Position numbers and translations under genes: made by a program. The notes beneath the pieces were generated by a model. It made no database searches and was not told the origin of the DNA. It saw only the letters and a list, made by a program, of their open reading frames with translations. DNA of 64,000 nt from positions 44,167 to 108,166 of the forward strand of contig NZ_JAGGJA010000014.1 in assembly GCF_026229185.1 (NCBI RefSeq), given 5' to 3'. Below are positions 19,799-27,995 of this stretch, piece after piece (within the stretch, counting starts at the first letter, position 1; every line of letters begins with the position of its first letter). The stretch comes from Fodinibius salsisoli (GTDB lineage: Bacteria > Bacteroidota > Rhodothermia > Balneolales > Balneolaceae).

Positions 19799-19869
19799 TG
19801 CCCGGTCGTCTAATGGCAGGACAGCGGTTTTTGGTACCGTCAGTGGGGGTTCGAGTCCTCCCCGGGCAA
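19799..19869 (+). tRNA. tRNA-Gln (anticodon TTG)
   Basis: A full cloverleaf can be drawn. The acceptor stem is TGCCCGG/CCGGGCA with discriminator A at 19869. The D-arm is GTC...GAC, the anticodon stem GCGGT/ACCGT encloses TTTTGGT with anticodon TTG, the variable loop is CAGT, and the T-arm is GGGGG-TTCGAGT-CCTCC. The 3' CCA is not encoded (CAACA follows). A hairpin terminator follows 20 bases downstream. Confidence 0.95.
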
Positions 19870-19889
19870 CAACATAAAAGCTTACAAGA

Positions 19890-19924
19890 AAGGATGACTG
19901 CAAGGCCATCCTTTTCTTTTATTT
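19890..19924 (+). terminator. Rho-independent terminator after tRNA-Gln
   Basis: AAGGATG (19890-19896) and CATCCTT (19907-19913) form a 7-bp stem, followed by TTCTTTTATTT. It lies between the tRNA and prs and leaves only about 22 bases before the prs start codon. Confidence 0.85.
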
Positions 19925-19946
19925 TAAACTTCTGAATTTCGCTTCT

Positions 19947-20879
19947 TTGGACACCCCATTAGCTATATTCGCCGGCCGTAGTAATTTAGCTTTGACGCGA
20001 GCTATCGCTGAGCAATATGGTACTGAATTGGGAGAAGTAACCATCAGGCCATTTTCAGATGGCGAGCTCTATGTTAAGTATGAGCAGAGCATCCGCGGGG
20101 AAGATATTTTTGTGGTACAATCAACCACCCCGCCGGGAGATAATATAATGGAGCTTTTGCTTCTGTTGGATGCTGCAAAGAGAGCCTCCGCGAAGCGGGT
20201 AACAGCCGTGATGCCCTACTTTGGCTACGCCCGGCAGGACCGAAAAGACCAGCCGAGGGTCTCTATTGCTTCTAAAATGATGGCTAACCTGTTAACTGAG
20301 GCAGGTGCCGACCGCATTTTAACCATGGATCTTCATGCGGCACAAATTCAGGGCTTTTTTGACATCCCGGTTGATCATCTATATGCCAGCAGGTTATTTA
20401 TCGATTATTTCAATGAAAATCCGATAGATAACCTGGTGGTAGTAGCGCCGGATGTGGGCAGTCTTAAAATGTCTCGCTCTTATGCGAAACGTCTTGGTGC
20501 ACGCTTGGCCTTTATTGATAAACGCAGACCTAAGCAGAATGTGGCTGAGGTCATGAATATTGTTGGAGAAGTTGAAGGCAAAAATGTCCTCATCGTCGAT
20601 GACCTGATCGACACGGCAGGTACGCTTACCAATGCCGCATCGGCCCTCAAAGAACGGGGTGCCCTAAATATTATCGCCACCTGTACGCATCCTATTTTAT
20701 CGGGCCCTGCGTATCAGCGTATAGAAGATTCACCTATTGACCAGCTTTTGGTAACGGATACTGTTCCGCTGCGCAAGCCTTCACATAAAATACAGGTATT
20801 AAGTGTAGCCGGAATTTTTGCAGAAGCGATCCAACGTATCCATACGAACGATACCATCAGCGCACTTTTTGATGATTAA
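19947..20879 (+). CDS. prs: Ribose-phosphate pyrophosphokinase
   Basis: The enzyme makes PRPP from ribose-5-phosphate and ATP for nucleotide, NAD, His and Trp synthesis. Family marks include FAGRSN near residue 8, MPYFGYARQDRK (about 90-101), the catalytic TMDLHAAQIQGFFD (about 130-143) and the PRPP loop VLIVDDLIDTAGTLTNA (about 214-230). Its 310 residues are full length. The start is TTG at 19947; the conserved FAGRSN leaves no room for a later start and no in-frame ATG precedes. The start sits just after the tRNA-Gln terminator, so expression must rely on read-through or on a promoter within the tRNA region. rplY and pth follow on the same strand. Confidence 0.96.
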   Translation: MDTPLAIFAGRSNLALTRAIAEQYGTELGEVTIRPFSDGELYVKYEQSIRGEDIFVVQSTTPPGDNIMELLLLLDAAKRASAKRVTAVMPYFGYARQDRKDQPRVSIASKMMANLLTEAGADRILTMDLHAAQIQGFFDIPVDHLYASRLFIDYFNENPIDNLVVVAPDVGSLKMSRSYAKRLGARLAFIDKRRPKQNVAEVMNIVGEVEGKNVLIVDDLIDTAGTLTNAASALKERGALNIIATCTHPILSGPAYQRIEDSPIDQLLVTDTVPLRKPSHKIQVLSVAGIFAEAIQRIHTNDTISALFDD

Positions 20880-20886
20880 CTTGGTA

Positions 20887-21015
20887 ACCACAAAAACACG
20901 AAAGCACTAATTAATAATCTTCACTATAGCTTACATTCATCGAATAAAGCTTTGTACAAACTGAAAATTATCGAATTTTGAGAAATCACATTTGGTGATT
21001 TTGTGCTTTAGTGGT
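20887..21015. repeat. Imperfect inverted repeat with conserved skeleton
   Basis: Two 24-base arms face each other in the prs-rplY gap. The first (20887-20910) and the reverse complement of the second (20992-21015) share the skeleton ACCAC-n-AA-nn-CAC-n-AAA-n-CAC-n-AA. About 80 bases of AT-rich DNA lie between them. The second arm ends 22 bases before the rplY ATG. Its origin and role are unknown. Confidence 0.65.
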
Positions 21016-21037
21016 AAAAATTTAACTTAACAGAATC

Positions 21038-21751
21038 ATGACTACTCCTGAAGTTGTTACATTAGAAGGAAAAGTAAGAGAAACCGGTCGCAAGGCCGCC
21101 GATGCACTACGCGATGCTCTGCGTGTGCCCAGCGTGTTGTACGGACCTGAAGTTGATGAAAACATTCACTTCTCAATTGATGAACTTGAGCTTGAGAAGG
21201 TCTTGTCTGTGAGCAAGCGTCAAATTATTGAGATTGAAGTTGACGGGGAAACCTACCGCACCTTGCTCAAAGAGGTAGAATTTCATCCATTGACAGACCG
21301 ACCAGTACATGTTGATTTCTATGTATTGGCTGATGACCATAAGGTTACCCTGAGTGTACCTATCCATCTCGATGGTACGCCAGCCGGAGTTACAGAAGGA
21401 GGCGGTCGTATTTTCCAGCCAATGCACATTTTGCGCATTCGTGTAACGCCTGATCTTATCCCCGGCGTTTACAGCGTAGATGTAAGCTCCCTTGAAATTG
21501 GTGATTCTTTGCACGTGCGAGATCTTGACCTCGAAGGTATTATACCCCTCGATGATCTCGGCCGGACCATTGTTACTATACGTCCTCCAAAGTCCGAAGA
21601 ACTGCTTACTTCTTCTCTCATTACCGAAGAGCCCAGCGAAGAAGAGCTCGAAGAAGGCGAACTGCCCGAAGGCGAAGAAGGAGAACTTGCCGAAGGCGAG
21701 GAAGCTGCAGAAGGAGAAGACGAAGAAGGTGACGAAGAAGCAACCGAATAA
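21038..21751 (+). CDS. rplY: Large ribosomal subunit protein bL25 (CTC form)
   Basis: This protein binds 5S rRNA in the large ribosomal subunit. The N-terminal L25 domain (about 1-95) starts VVTLEGKVRETGRKAADALR and contains VLYGPEVDENIHFSIDELE; the C-terminal TL5/CTC beta domain spans about 96-190 (HKVTLSVPIHLDGTPAGV, GDSLHVRDLDLEGI). The last 40 residues are a very acidic Glu/Gly-rich tail, longer than in most relatives. It sits between prs and pth; the ctc-pth order is common in bacteria, and the 30-base gap to pth suggests one transcript. Confidence 0.94.
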   Translation: MTTPEVVTLEGKVRETGRKAADALRDALRVPSVLYGPEVDENIHFSIDELELEKVLSVSKRQIIEIEVDGETYRTLLKEVEFHPLTDRPVHVDFYVLADDHKVTLSVPIHLDGTPAGVTEGGGRIFQPMHILRIRVTPDLIPGVYSVDVSSLEIGDSLHVRDLDLEGIIPLDDLGRTIVTIRPPKSEELLTSSLITEEPSEEELEEGELPEGEEGELAEGEEAAEGEDEEGDEEATE

Positions 21752-21781
21752 CGATCTTCATAAATCTGATGGAATGACGCT

Positions 21782-22339
21782 ATGCCTATTATTGTAGGTC
21801 TGGGCAATCCCGGACAAAAGTATGCCGGGACTCGTCATAACATTGGCTTTGAATTTATCGATTTACTGGCAGATGCACTGTCAGTACGAATGGGGCCCGG
21901 CAAGGGCCCTTTTCATGTTGGTAAAGGTCGCCATGCGGGCCATAATCTTTACCTCGTAAAACCTACCACCTACATGAACAAAAGCGGCGATGCCGTTCGC
22001 AAGGTATTGGACTGGTATAAAGAAGTACCCAGCCAGTGCCTGATCTGTTATGACGACCTTGCCCTTGATGTTGGAACCATCCGGTTACGGCCCGGGGGAA
22101 GTGCTGGCGGACATAACGGCATTAAGGATATTATCCAGAAACTCGGTACGAACAAGTTTCCCCGTTTGCGCATTGGCATCGGTGATGACTTTCCCAAAGG
22201 CCAACAGGTGCAACATGTACTTTCTTCCTTTACAGCAGAAGAAGCTGACGTTATGGAATCGACTTTAGAAAAGGCCGTTGATGCCACCTTTACCTTTACA
22301 AGAGAGGGTATCGAACAGGCTATGAATGATTTTAATTAA
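21782..22339 (+). CDS. pth: Peptidyl-tRNA hydrolase
   Basis: The enzyme frees tRNA from peptidyl-tRNAs that drop off stalled ribosomes. Signature blocks: IVGLGNPGQKYAGTRHNIGF (residues 3-22, with the catalytic His near residue 19), KPTTYMNKSGDAV (about 60-72), CYDDLALDVGTIRLRPGGS and GGHNGIKDI. At 185 residues it is complete. It follows rplY by 30 bases on the same strand. The 225-base gap to hppA holds a weak TTTCTGA/TCAGAAA hairpin (22368-22385) and the hppA promoter candidate. Confidence 0.96.
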   Translation: MPIIVGLGNPGQKYAGTRHNIGFEFIDLLADALSVRMGPGKGPFHVGKGRHAGHNLYLVKPTTYMNKSGDAVRKVLDWYKEVPSQCLICYDDLALDVGTIRLRPGGSAGGHNGIKDIIQKLGTNKFPRLRIGIGDDFPKGQQVQHVLSSFTAEEADVMESTLEKAVDATFTFTREGIEQAMNDFN

Positions 22340-22501
22340 CGTACCCACGGCCTTTGACATTATTACCTTTCTGAACTTTCAGAAACTACCCCTCCCTTTA
22401 AAATTCGATCGAAATTTATAAAAGGCAGAATGTCCTGCCACTACCCTCCAATTTTGGCCCTCCCTCCCCTCTTGTTGCTTTTCCAGTAACACTTTCCGTA
22501 A

Positions 22502-22530
22502 TTGATTATTTACTTTTCCAATTATATTCG
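22502..22530 (+). promoter_or_regulatory. Putative promoter of hppA
   Basis: TTG at 22502-22504, an 18-base spacer and TATATTCG at 22523-22530 fit the Bacteroidota-type -33/-7 pattern (TTG ... TAnnTTTG) with one mismatch. The -7 element ends 34 bases before the hppA ATG. Confidence 0.45.
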
Positions 22531-22564
22531 CCAATAATAATGCTCAAAGACAACTCATACTTCT

Positions 22565-24769
22565 ATGGATACATTAATAACCTACCTTATACCGGCCAGC
22601 GGTGTAATAGCTCTACTTTATACATTCCTTAAATCTTCCTGGGTTTCAAAGCAAGATGTTGGAACGGCTAAAATGTCCAACATCAGTGATCACATTGCCC
22701 GTGGTGCAATGGCCTTTTTGAAGGCTGAGTATAAAGTACTCTCGATTTTCGTTCTCAGTGTTGCAGTACTTCTTGGTGTTACCGCCAATGCTGAAACATC
22801 TCACTGGCTTGTTTCGCTCTCTTTTATTATCGGTGCCTTTTGTTCCGGTATGGCTGGATTTATAGGCATGAAAGTGGCTACCAAGGCGAACGTGCGTACC
22901 ACTAATGCCGCTCGACAAAGTTTAGGCAAAGGCCTGAACATTGCTTTTGCAGGCGGCTCTGTAATGGGACTGGGGGTTGTAGGATTAGGAGTATTAGGAT
23001 TAGGACTACTATTTTGGTTATTCGGTGATATGTTTGGCACAGGCTCCTACCAAAGTGTGAACAAAGTATTGGCTGTCGTTACCGGATTTTCTTTTGGAGC
23101 TTCTTCTATCGCACTTTTTGCCCGTGTCGGTGGTGGAATTTATACCAAAGCGGCAGATGTAGGTGCCGACCTTGTGGGTAAAGTTGAGGCGGGTATCCCG
23201 GAAGACCACCCCTTAAACCCCGCCACTATTGCTGATAATGTCGGCGATAACGTCGGTGATGTAGCTGGTATGGGGGCCGACCTATTTGAATCTTATGTGG
23301 GCTCTATCATCGGATCTATGGTGCTGGGCGCAGCTTTTATGGCCAATCCAGAATGGTCGGATAACTTTAACGGGCTTTCTGCAGTGCTGCTGCCTCTTGT
23401 ACTGGCGGGAACCGGTATTTTAACTTCTATCGTAGGCACATTTTTTGTCCGCGTCAAAGAGGGCGGAAACCCACAAACGGCACTCAATATTGGAGAATTT
23501 GTCTCAGCAGCCATTATGCTTATTGCATCCTATCTTCTCATTCAATGGATGCTTCCCGCCAGCTGGACGTTTACTGATCCTATCTCAGGCGCCCAGCATA
23601 CTATTACCAGCCTGGGCGTCTTTTGGGCTACTATCTTTGGATTAGCCGCCGGTTTACTCATCGGGCTAATCACCGAACATTACACCGGAACAGGAACAGG
23701 ACCGGTAAAATCTATTGTTGAACAATCCTCAACCGGATCAGCAACCAATATTATCGCTGGTTTGGGTGTGGGGATGATGTCAACGGCTATTCCCATTGTA
23801 ATTATTGCCACCGCTATCATTGGCGCCTATCATTTTGCCGGACTCTATGGTATTGCCATTGCCGCCGTAGGTATGCTTTCCAATACAGGTATCCAGCTGG
23901 CCGTAGATGCCTATGGCCCTATTTCTGATAACGCCGGCGGCATTGCCGAAATGTCCGAACTCCCCGGAGAGGTGCGAGAGCGTACAGACAAGCTGGATGC
24001 TGTAGGAAATACGACTGCTGCCATTGGAAAAGGATTTGCCATCGGTTCGGCGGCTCTAACCGCTCTGGCTCTTTTTGCTGCGTTTATAACCTCCTACAAT
24101 GCCACGCATGAAGTAGCCCTCACAGGTATTGACGTCACCCGACCGACCGTCATGGCCTCGTTATTCATCGGGGCGATGTTACCCTTTCTATTTTCCGCGC
24201 TTTCCATGAAGGCCGTAGGGCGGGCAGCCATGTCTATGATTGAAGAAGTGCGCCGTCAATTTCATGAAATTCCTGAACTGAAAGCAGGACTCGAGGCTAT
24301 GAATAACAACAAAGGAAAAAAACTTGAAGAGTGGTCCTCTGAAGATCAAAAAATATTTGAAACAGCACTTGGAAAGGCTGAATATGAAAAGTGTGTCGAT
24401 ATTTCCACAACGGCCTCCCTGCGCGAAATGGTTGCGCCGGGCGTGCTGGCGGTTGTCGTTCCCGTAGCATTTGGTTTTCTCGGCGGTGCCCAGATGCTGG
24501 GTGGCTTATTGGCAGGCGTTACGGCCTCGGGCGTGCTCATGGCCCTCTTTCAATCCAATGCCGGTGGTGCCTGGGATAATGCGAAAAAAATGATTGAAGA
24601 AGGTTATGAGTACAATGGAGAAACGCTTACCAAAGGGTCTGAGGCCCACAAAGCAGCCGTGGTTGGAGATACGGTCGGAGATCCTTTTAAGGATACTTCC
24701 GGTCCTTCACTCAACATTCTGCTCAAGTTAATGTCCGTTGTAGCCTTGGTTATTGCTACAATGATCTAA
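22565..24769 (+). CDS. hppA: Membrane ion-translocating pyrophosphatase, K+-dependent type
   Basis: This integral membrane enzyme couples PPi hydrolysis to outward pumping of H+ or Na+. At 734 residues it should carry about 16 transmembrane helices. The PPi-binding segment [20 protein letters not shown] and the [21 protein letters not shown] block (about 195-240) are intact. [10 protein letters not shown] places Ala485 and Gly488 at the positions that mark the K+-dependent class; K+-independent members have Lys at the first. Na+ or H+ specificity cannot be settled here, though a Na+ pump would suit a saline habitat. A hairpin terminator follows directly. Confidence 0.95.
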   Translation: MDTLITYLIPASGVIALLYTFLKSSWVSKQDVGTAKMSNISDHIARGAMAFLKAEYKVLSIFVLSVAVLLGVTANAETSHWLVSLSFIIGAFCSGMAGFIGMKVATKANVRTTNAARQSLGKGLNIAFAGGSVMGLGVVGLGVLGLGLLFWLFGDMFGTGSYQSVNKVLAVVTGFSFGASSIALFARVGGGIYTKAADVGADLVGKVEAGIPEDHPLNPATIADNVGDNVGDVAGMGADLFESYVGSIIGSMVLGAAFMANPEWSDNFNGLSAVLLPLVLAGTGILTSIVGTFFVRVKEGGNPQTALNIGEFVSAAIMLIASYLLIQWMLPASWTFTDPISGAQHTITSLGVFWATIFGLAAGLLIGLITEHYTGTGTGPVKSIVEQSSTGSATNIIAGLGVGMMSTAIPIVIIATAIIGAYHFAGLYGIAIAAVGMLSNTGIQLAVDAYGPISDNAGGIAEMSELPGEVRERTDKLDAVGNTTAAIGKGFAIGSAALTALALFAAFITSYNATHEVALTGIDVTRPTVMASLFIGAMLPFLFSALSMKAVGRAAMSMIEEVRRQFHEIPELKAGLEAMNNNKGKKLEEWSSEDQKIFETALGKAEYEKCVDISTTASLREMVAPGVLAVVVPVAFGFLGGAQMLGGLLAGVTASGVLMALFQSNAGGAWDNAKKMIEEGYEYNGETLTKGSEAHKAAVVGDTVGDPFKDTSGPSLNILLKLMSVVALVIATMI

Positions 24770-24793
24770 GCAGGTTTATTATTTTATATTATT

Positions 24794-24832
24794 GCCCTGC
24801 TCTATATAAAATGGAGTAGGGCTTTTATTTTG
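24794..24832 (+). terminator. Rho-independent terminator of hppA
   Basis: GCCCTGCTC (24794-24802) and GAGTAGGGC (24814-24822) form a 9-bp stem with one G-T pair, followed by TTTTATTTTG. It starts 25 bases after the hppA stop. Confidence 0.88.
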
Positions 24833-24849
24833 AGTTTATTGCGTACGAA

Positions 24850-24908
24850 GTATTGCGTATCTTCAGAACAGGCTAAACAATATGTAATACGAAATACACA
24901 CTGCGCAT
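24850..24908. repeat. Dispersed palindromic element, copy A
   Basis: This copy contains TATTGCGTATC, then after about 26 bases AATACGAAATAC; the arms are partly complementary. The same two words occur in the same order at 34756-34816. The copy ends 6 bases before the start of the hypothetical gene at 24915. Confidence 0.6.
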
Positions 24909-24914
24909 ATCTAT

Positions 24915-25574
24915 ATGGATATTTTCAAGCTCTTCTTCAACCATGATCAGCGGTTGGACAAACTCGCAAAACGAAATGCCAATAAAACACCCGAAGAAGT
25001 TGAGGCTACGCTGGCTGACTTTATGAAGCCCGACCCCACTTACTCGAAATTCTATATTACCGGAACGCGGTTGGAGGAAGAAAAGTTTGGGCTCGACACC
25101 CTCAATAAGGGTTCTCATATCATCAATCAGCTTGGAGATGTTTTCTCTGACCGTACCATCTACACTTCAACAGGTTCTTTCGAGAATTTGAGTAAAGCCC
25201 TGTCAGCTACGGATATTGGGGGCGTTATGGTTATTGCATCAGAAGAGCCAACCATAGACTTTGAAACACTTCGGATTGATGAAGAATCTAATATTGGCCA
25301 TAAAAAAGAAGGTCTTAGCAATATTTTAAAATCGGGAGCTTATGTCATGTATAAAGAACAGGCTCATGATGGATTCGACCTGCATCTGCTTTCAATGGAG
25401 AATATTTATCCTTCCCTATTTGATGCCTTTCAGCCCCTGGTAGAAGAAGATTTTCGATTTTTTAGCATCAATAGCAAACGAATGGGCTCAGAGCGTCACT
25501 TCTACTTCGAAACATGGACCCTCGACCGCCCCCCGCACGGCGCTGAAGAGGTATTTACAGAGACTGTGTTATAG
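24915..25574 (+). CDS. Hypothetical protein, no recognised family
   Basis: A 219-residue soluble protein with no signal peptide or membrane segment. It reads as a compact alpha/beta protein: a helical, charged N-terminus (DQRLDKLAKRNANKTPEEVE), then alternating strands and helices such as GGVMVIASEEPTIDFETLRID and DFRFFSINSKRMGSERHFYFETW. I do not recognise the family. Codon usage and base composition look like the neighbours, so it appears native. It stands alone after the hppA terminator and converges with the methyltransferase gene. Confidence 0.72.
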   Translation: MDIFKLFFNHDQRLDKLAKRNANKTPEEVEATLADFMKPDPTYSKFYITGTRLEEEKFGLDTLNKGSHIINQLGDVFSDRTIYTSTGSFENLSKALSATDIGGVMVIASEEPTIDFETLRIDEESNIGHKKEGLSNILKSGAYVMYKEQAHDGFDLHLLSMENIYPSLFDAFQPLVEEDFRFFSINSKRMGSERHFYFETWTLDRPPHGAEEVFTETVL

Positions 25575-25714
25575 ATAACAAACGTGAGACGGCAAAAATG
25601 AAAAGTGAGTAAAAAAACATAAAACGATAGCTACACAATATTAGCTGGGCCACCTAAAGCCACGTTTTAGAGCTGTTGGCACTACTTTTTACATCACGTT
25701 TAGCGTCTTCCTTT

Positions 25715-26482
25715 TCACCTCTCACTTTTGCCATCTTCTTCTAAATGACTGATAATCAGCAAGCGTGAGCTCGTATCCGGATTAAACTCATTTCCTTCGT
25801 AATCGCCGTATATCTGGTCTATTACCAATCCACGGTCGTGCATTGTTTCCTTAAACCATGGAAGCTCATAAAGTTTAACCCGTTCCGAATAGGTTTTTGT
25901 TCCCTCAACATGGTCTCCATCTCCCTTAAATTTGATTTCTTTGTGTACGGCATCATCTTTAATATATCGTCGTATCTTATAGTCAATACCGTGAAAAGCA
26001 CCTTCATCAGAGGGTTGGATCGACCGACGAACCTTAGCCGCATTTAAATAATCCAACACAAAAACACCTCCTGGTTTTAGCATCTGTACGATGCTGTCAA
26101 AGACGCTGGCATTTTCTTTTTCTGTTTCAAAATAGCCGAAAGTCGTAAATAAATTAACAATAGCATCGAACTTCATCGGTAACGGATTTCGCATATCCCG
26201 CACTTCAAATCGCAAATGTTCAGCATCCAGTGCCTCAGCCTTCTCCCGGGCCGTCGCTATCGCCTGCTCCGAAAGATCAATACCTGTAACATCATACCCT
26301 TCGCGGTATAAATTGATGGCGTGCCTTCCACGACCACATCCTAAATCCAATATTTTTGAACATTTCTCCAACGGAAGCGTCTGTGTGAGCAAATTGACTA
26401 GCCGTCTTGCTTCCTCCTCATCCCGATCTGCATATAACTGTTCATATAGTGGACTATCAAACCACTCTTCAAACCAATCCAT
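25715..26482 (-). CDS. Class I SAM-dependent methyltransferase
   Basis: A 255-residue methyltransferase with a Rossmann-like core. Motif I, ILDLGCGRGRHAINLYREG, is at about residues 43-61; the acidic VTGIDLSEQAIATA at the end of strand 2 follows; KFDAIVNLFTTFGYFE is the motif IV region and LKPGGVFVLDYLN the post-IV segment. The substrate is not evident. The C-terminal half has the strand-rich insert seen in small-molecule methyltransferases of this type. It is divergent from the fadL-like gene. The 140-base gap to the upstream convergent gene carries short repeated words (GTGAGACGGCA) also found near 61722. Confidence 0.82.
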   Translation of the reverse strand: MDWFEEWFDSPLYEQLYADRDEEEARRLVNLLTQTLPLEKCSKILDLGCGRGRHAINLYREGYDVTGIDLSEQAIATAREKAEALDAEHLRFEVRDMRNPLPMKFDAIVNLFTTFGYFETEKENASVFDSIVQMLKPGGVFVLDYLNAAKVRRSIQPSDEGAFHGIDYKIRRYIKDDAVHKEIKFKGDGDHVEGTKTYSERVKLYELPWFKETMHDRGLVIDQIYGDYEGNEFNPDTSSRLLIISHLEEDGKSER

Positions 26483-26560
26483 AAATTATCTTTACCTGTT
26501 CTGGAAAATTATTTCTTATAGGTGAATTAAAATTGTCCTTTTTCCCACAAACTTTGCTTT

Positions 26561-26568
26561 TATATTTG
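26561..26568 (+). promoter_or_regulatory. Putative -7 element upstream of the fadL-like gene
   Basis: TATATTTG followed by C is an exact match to the Bacteroidota-type -7 consensus TAnnTTTG. A TTG at 26533-26535 lies 25 bases upstream, somewhat far for the -33 box. The gene starts about 140 bases downstream. Confidence 0.4.
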
Positions 26569-26707
26569 CCGAATTTTAACTTGTTCAAGTTAACAGTGTT
26601 AACCCGTTGCCTTTTTAGACTTCAGCAATCATCTAAAATAAAGAAATTCAGGCAGTCATCTTAACCAATTACCTCATATTAACTTTCTAATTTATCACAG
26701 AGGTTTT

Positions 26708-27976
26708 ATGCGAAAAATATTAGCTACTATCTGTCTCATGTTATTGAGCTCCGGGGCCGCTTATTCCAGTGGTTTCTCGATCTATGAAGCCAGCATTCGT
26801 GCCAACGGCATGTTGGGTGCATTTGCAGCCTATGCCGATCATGTATCTACGATCTATTACAATCCGGCCGGCTTGAGTGGACTCGATGGACTCCGGATAA
26901 GCGGAGGAGGGACCATTATTGCTCCGCGTTCCTCCTTTAGAGGGCCATTTGCGAGTTCTTCCGCCTATCCAAGCAGTAATAAAAGGTACGATATGGAGGA
27001 ACAGAATTTCTTTGTCCCCAATTTTTATGCTTCCTACGAAATTCAGGATGGACTTACCGCTGGCATTGGCGTATATGCCCCTTTTGGATTGGGAACCAAA
27101 TGGGACCAAGACTGGGTTGGGCGTACAGAAGCTATTAATAGCTCCATCGAAACCATCTTTGTACAACCTACTGTAGGATACCAGTTACCCGATTTTGGCA
27201 TTGGAAAGGTCAAAGTTGGAGCAGGGTTAGTGATTGCCGCTTATGGGAAAGTAGAGCTCTCTCGGGCGGTAGAAGAGTTTGCAGTCCAGAATGACATATT
27301 CGATCTTGAGGGAGAATTGGAGCGACCCGGCTTTGGATATAATCTCGGCCTCCTCTATGAGCCCACCGAAATGGTCACGCTTGGCTTTACCTATCGAAGT
27401 AAAGTAACAACAGAGTATAGCGGAGACGCAGACTTTGGGGATCTACCTCCCTCCCTCTTCCCCGAAAATACTGGCGGTGGCACGACCCTCGAATTACCGG
27501 CCAACTGGGTGGCTGCGGTCAATGTACAAGCGACCGAAAATTTAAGCCTGGAAGCTGATTATATCTGGTGGGGATGGTCCAGTTACGACGAGCTTGTTAT
27601 TGAATTTGACCAGACGATCCCTGCTTTTCAGTCCGACCAGCTCGCAAGCACCCGTGGCTACGATGACTCCTGGCAACTCAGGCTCGGCGGCGAATATACG
27701 GATGCCTTTACTACCGGGCTTGACCTGCGCGCCGGATTTACTTTTGACCGGTCCCCTCTCAATGAACGATATATGGATCCCACCCTCCCCGATTCTGACC
27801 GTCTACTCTTTTCAGGTGGCCTGAGCTATGCTGTTACCGACTACCTGGCTATCGATGCCGCCTATATTTTTATTCGAGCCAAGGAGAGGGAAAACAGATC
27901 ATCCGTAAATGGCTTGCATGGCGTTTATAATACGCATGCGAACTTACCGTCACTCGGTTTAACCATGAAATTCTAA
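26708..27976 (+). CDS. OmpP1/FadL-family outer-membrane transporter
   Basis: A 422-residue outer-membrane barrel that lets hydrophobic compounds such as fatty acids or hydrocarbons pass. The signal peptide (MRKILATICLMLLSSGAAYS) precedes SGFSIYEASIRANGMLGA, the usual FadL N-terminal hatch, and DHVSTIYYNPAGLSGLDG matches the NPA motif. The barrel ends in LGLTMKF with a terminal Phe. It is 19 bases upstream of a GDSL-type hydrolase lipoprotein gene, which suggests hydrolysis of a lipid ester coupled to uptake of the product. Substrate is inferred only. Confidence 0.9.
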   Translation: MRKILATICLMLLSSGAAYSSGFSIYEASIRANGMLGAFAAYADHVSTIYYNPAGLSGLDGLRISGGGTIIAPRSSFRGPFASSSAYPSSNKRYDMEEQNFFVPNFYASYEIQDGLTAGIGVYAPFGLGTKWDQDWVGRTEAINSSIETIFVQPTVGYQLPDFGIGKVKVGAGLVIAAYGKVELSRAVEEFAVQNDIFDLEGELERPGFGYNLGLLYEPTEMVTLGFTYRSKVTTEYSGDADFGDLPPSLFPENTGGGTTLELPANWVAAVNVQATENLSLEADYIWWGWSSYDELVIEFDQTIPAFQSDQLASTRGYDDSWQLRLGGEYTDAFTTGLDLRAGFTFDRSPLNERYMDPTLPDSDRLLFSGGLSYAVTDYLAIDAAYIFIRAKERENRSSVNGLHGVYNTHANLPSLGLTMKF

Positions 27977-27995
27977 GCATTAAGGGGATCTTATT

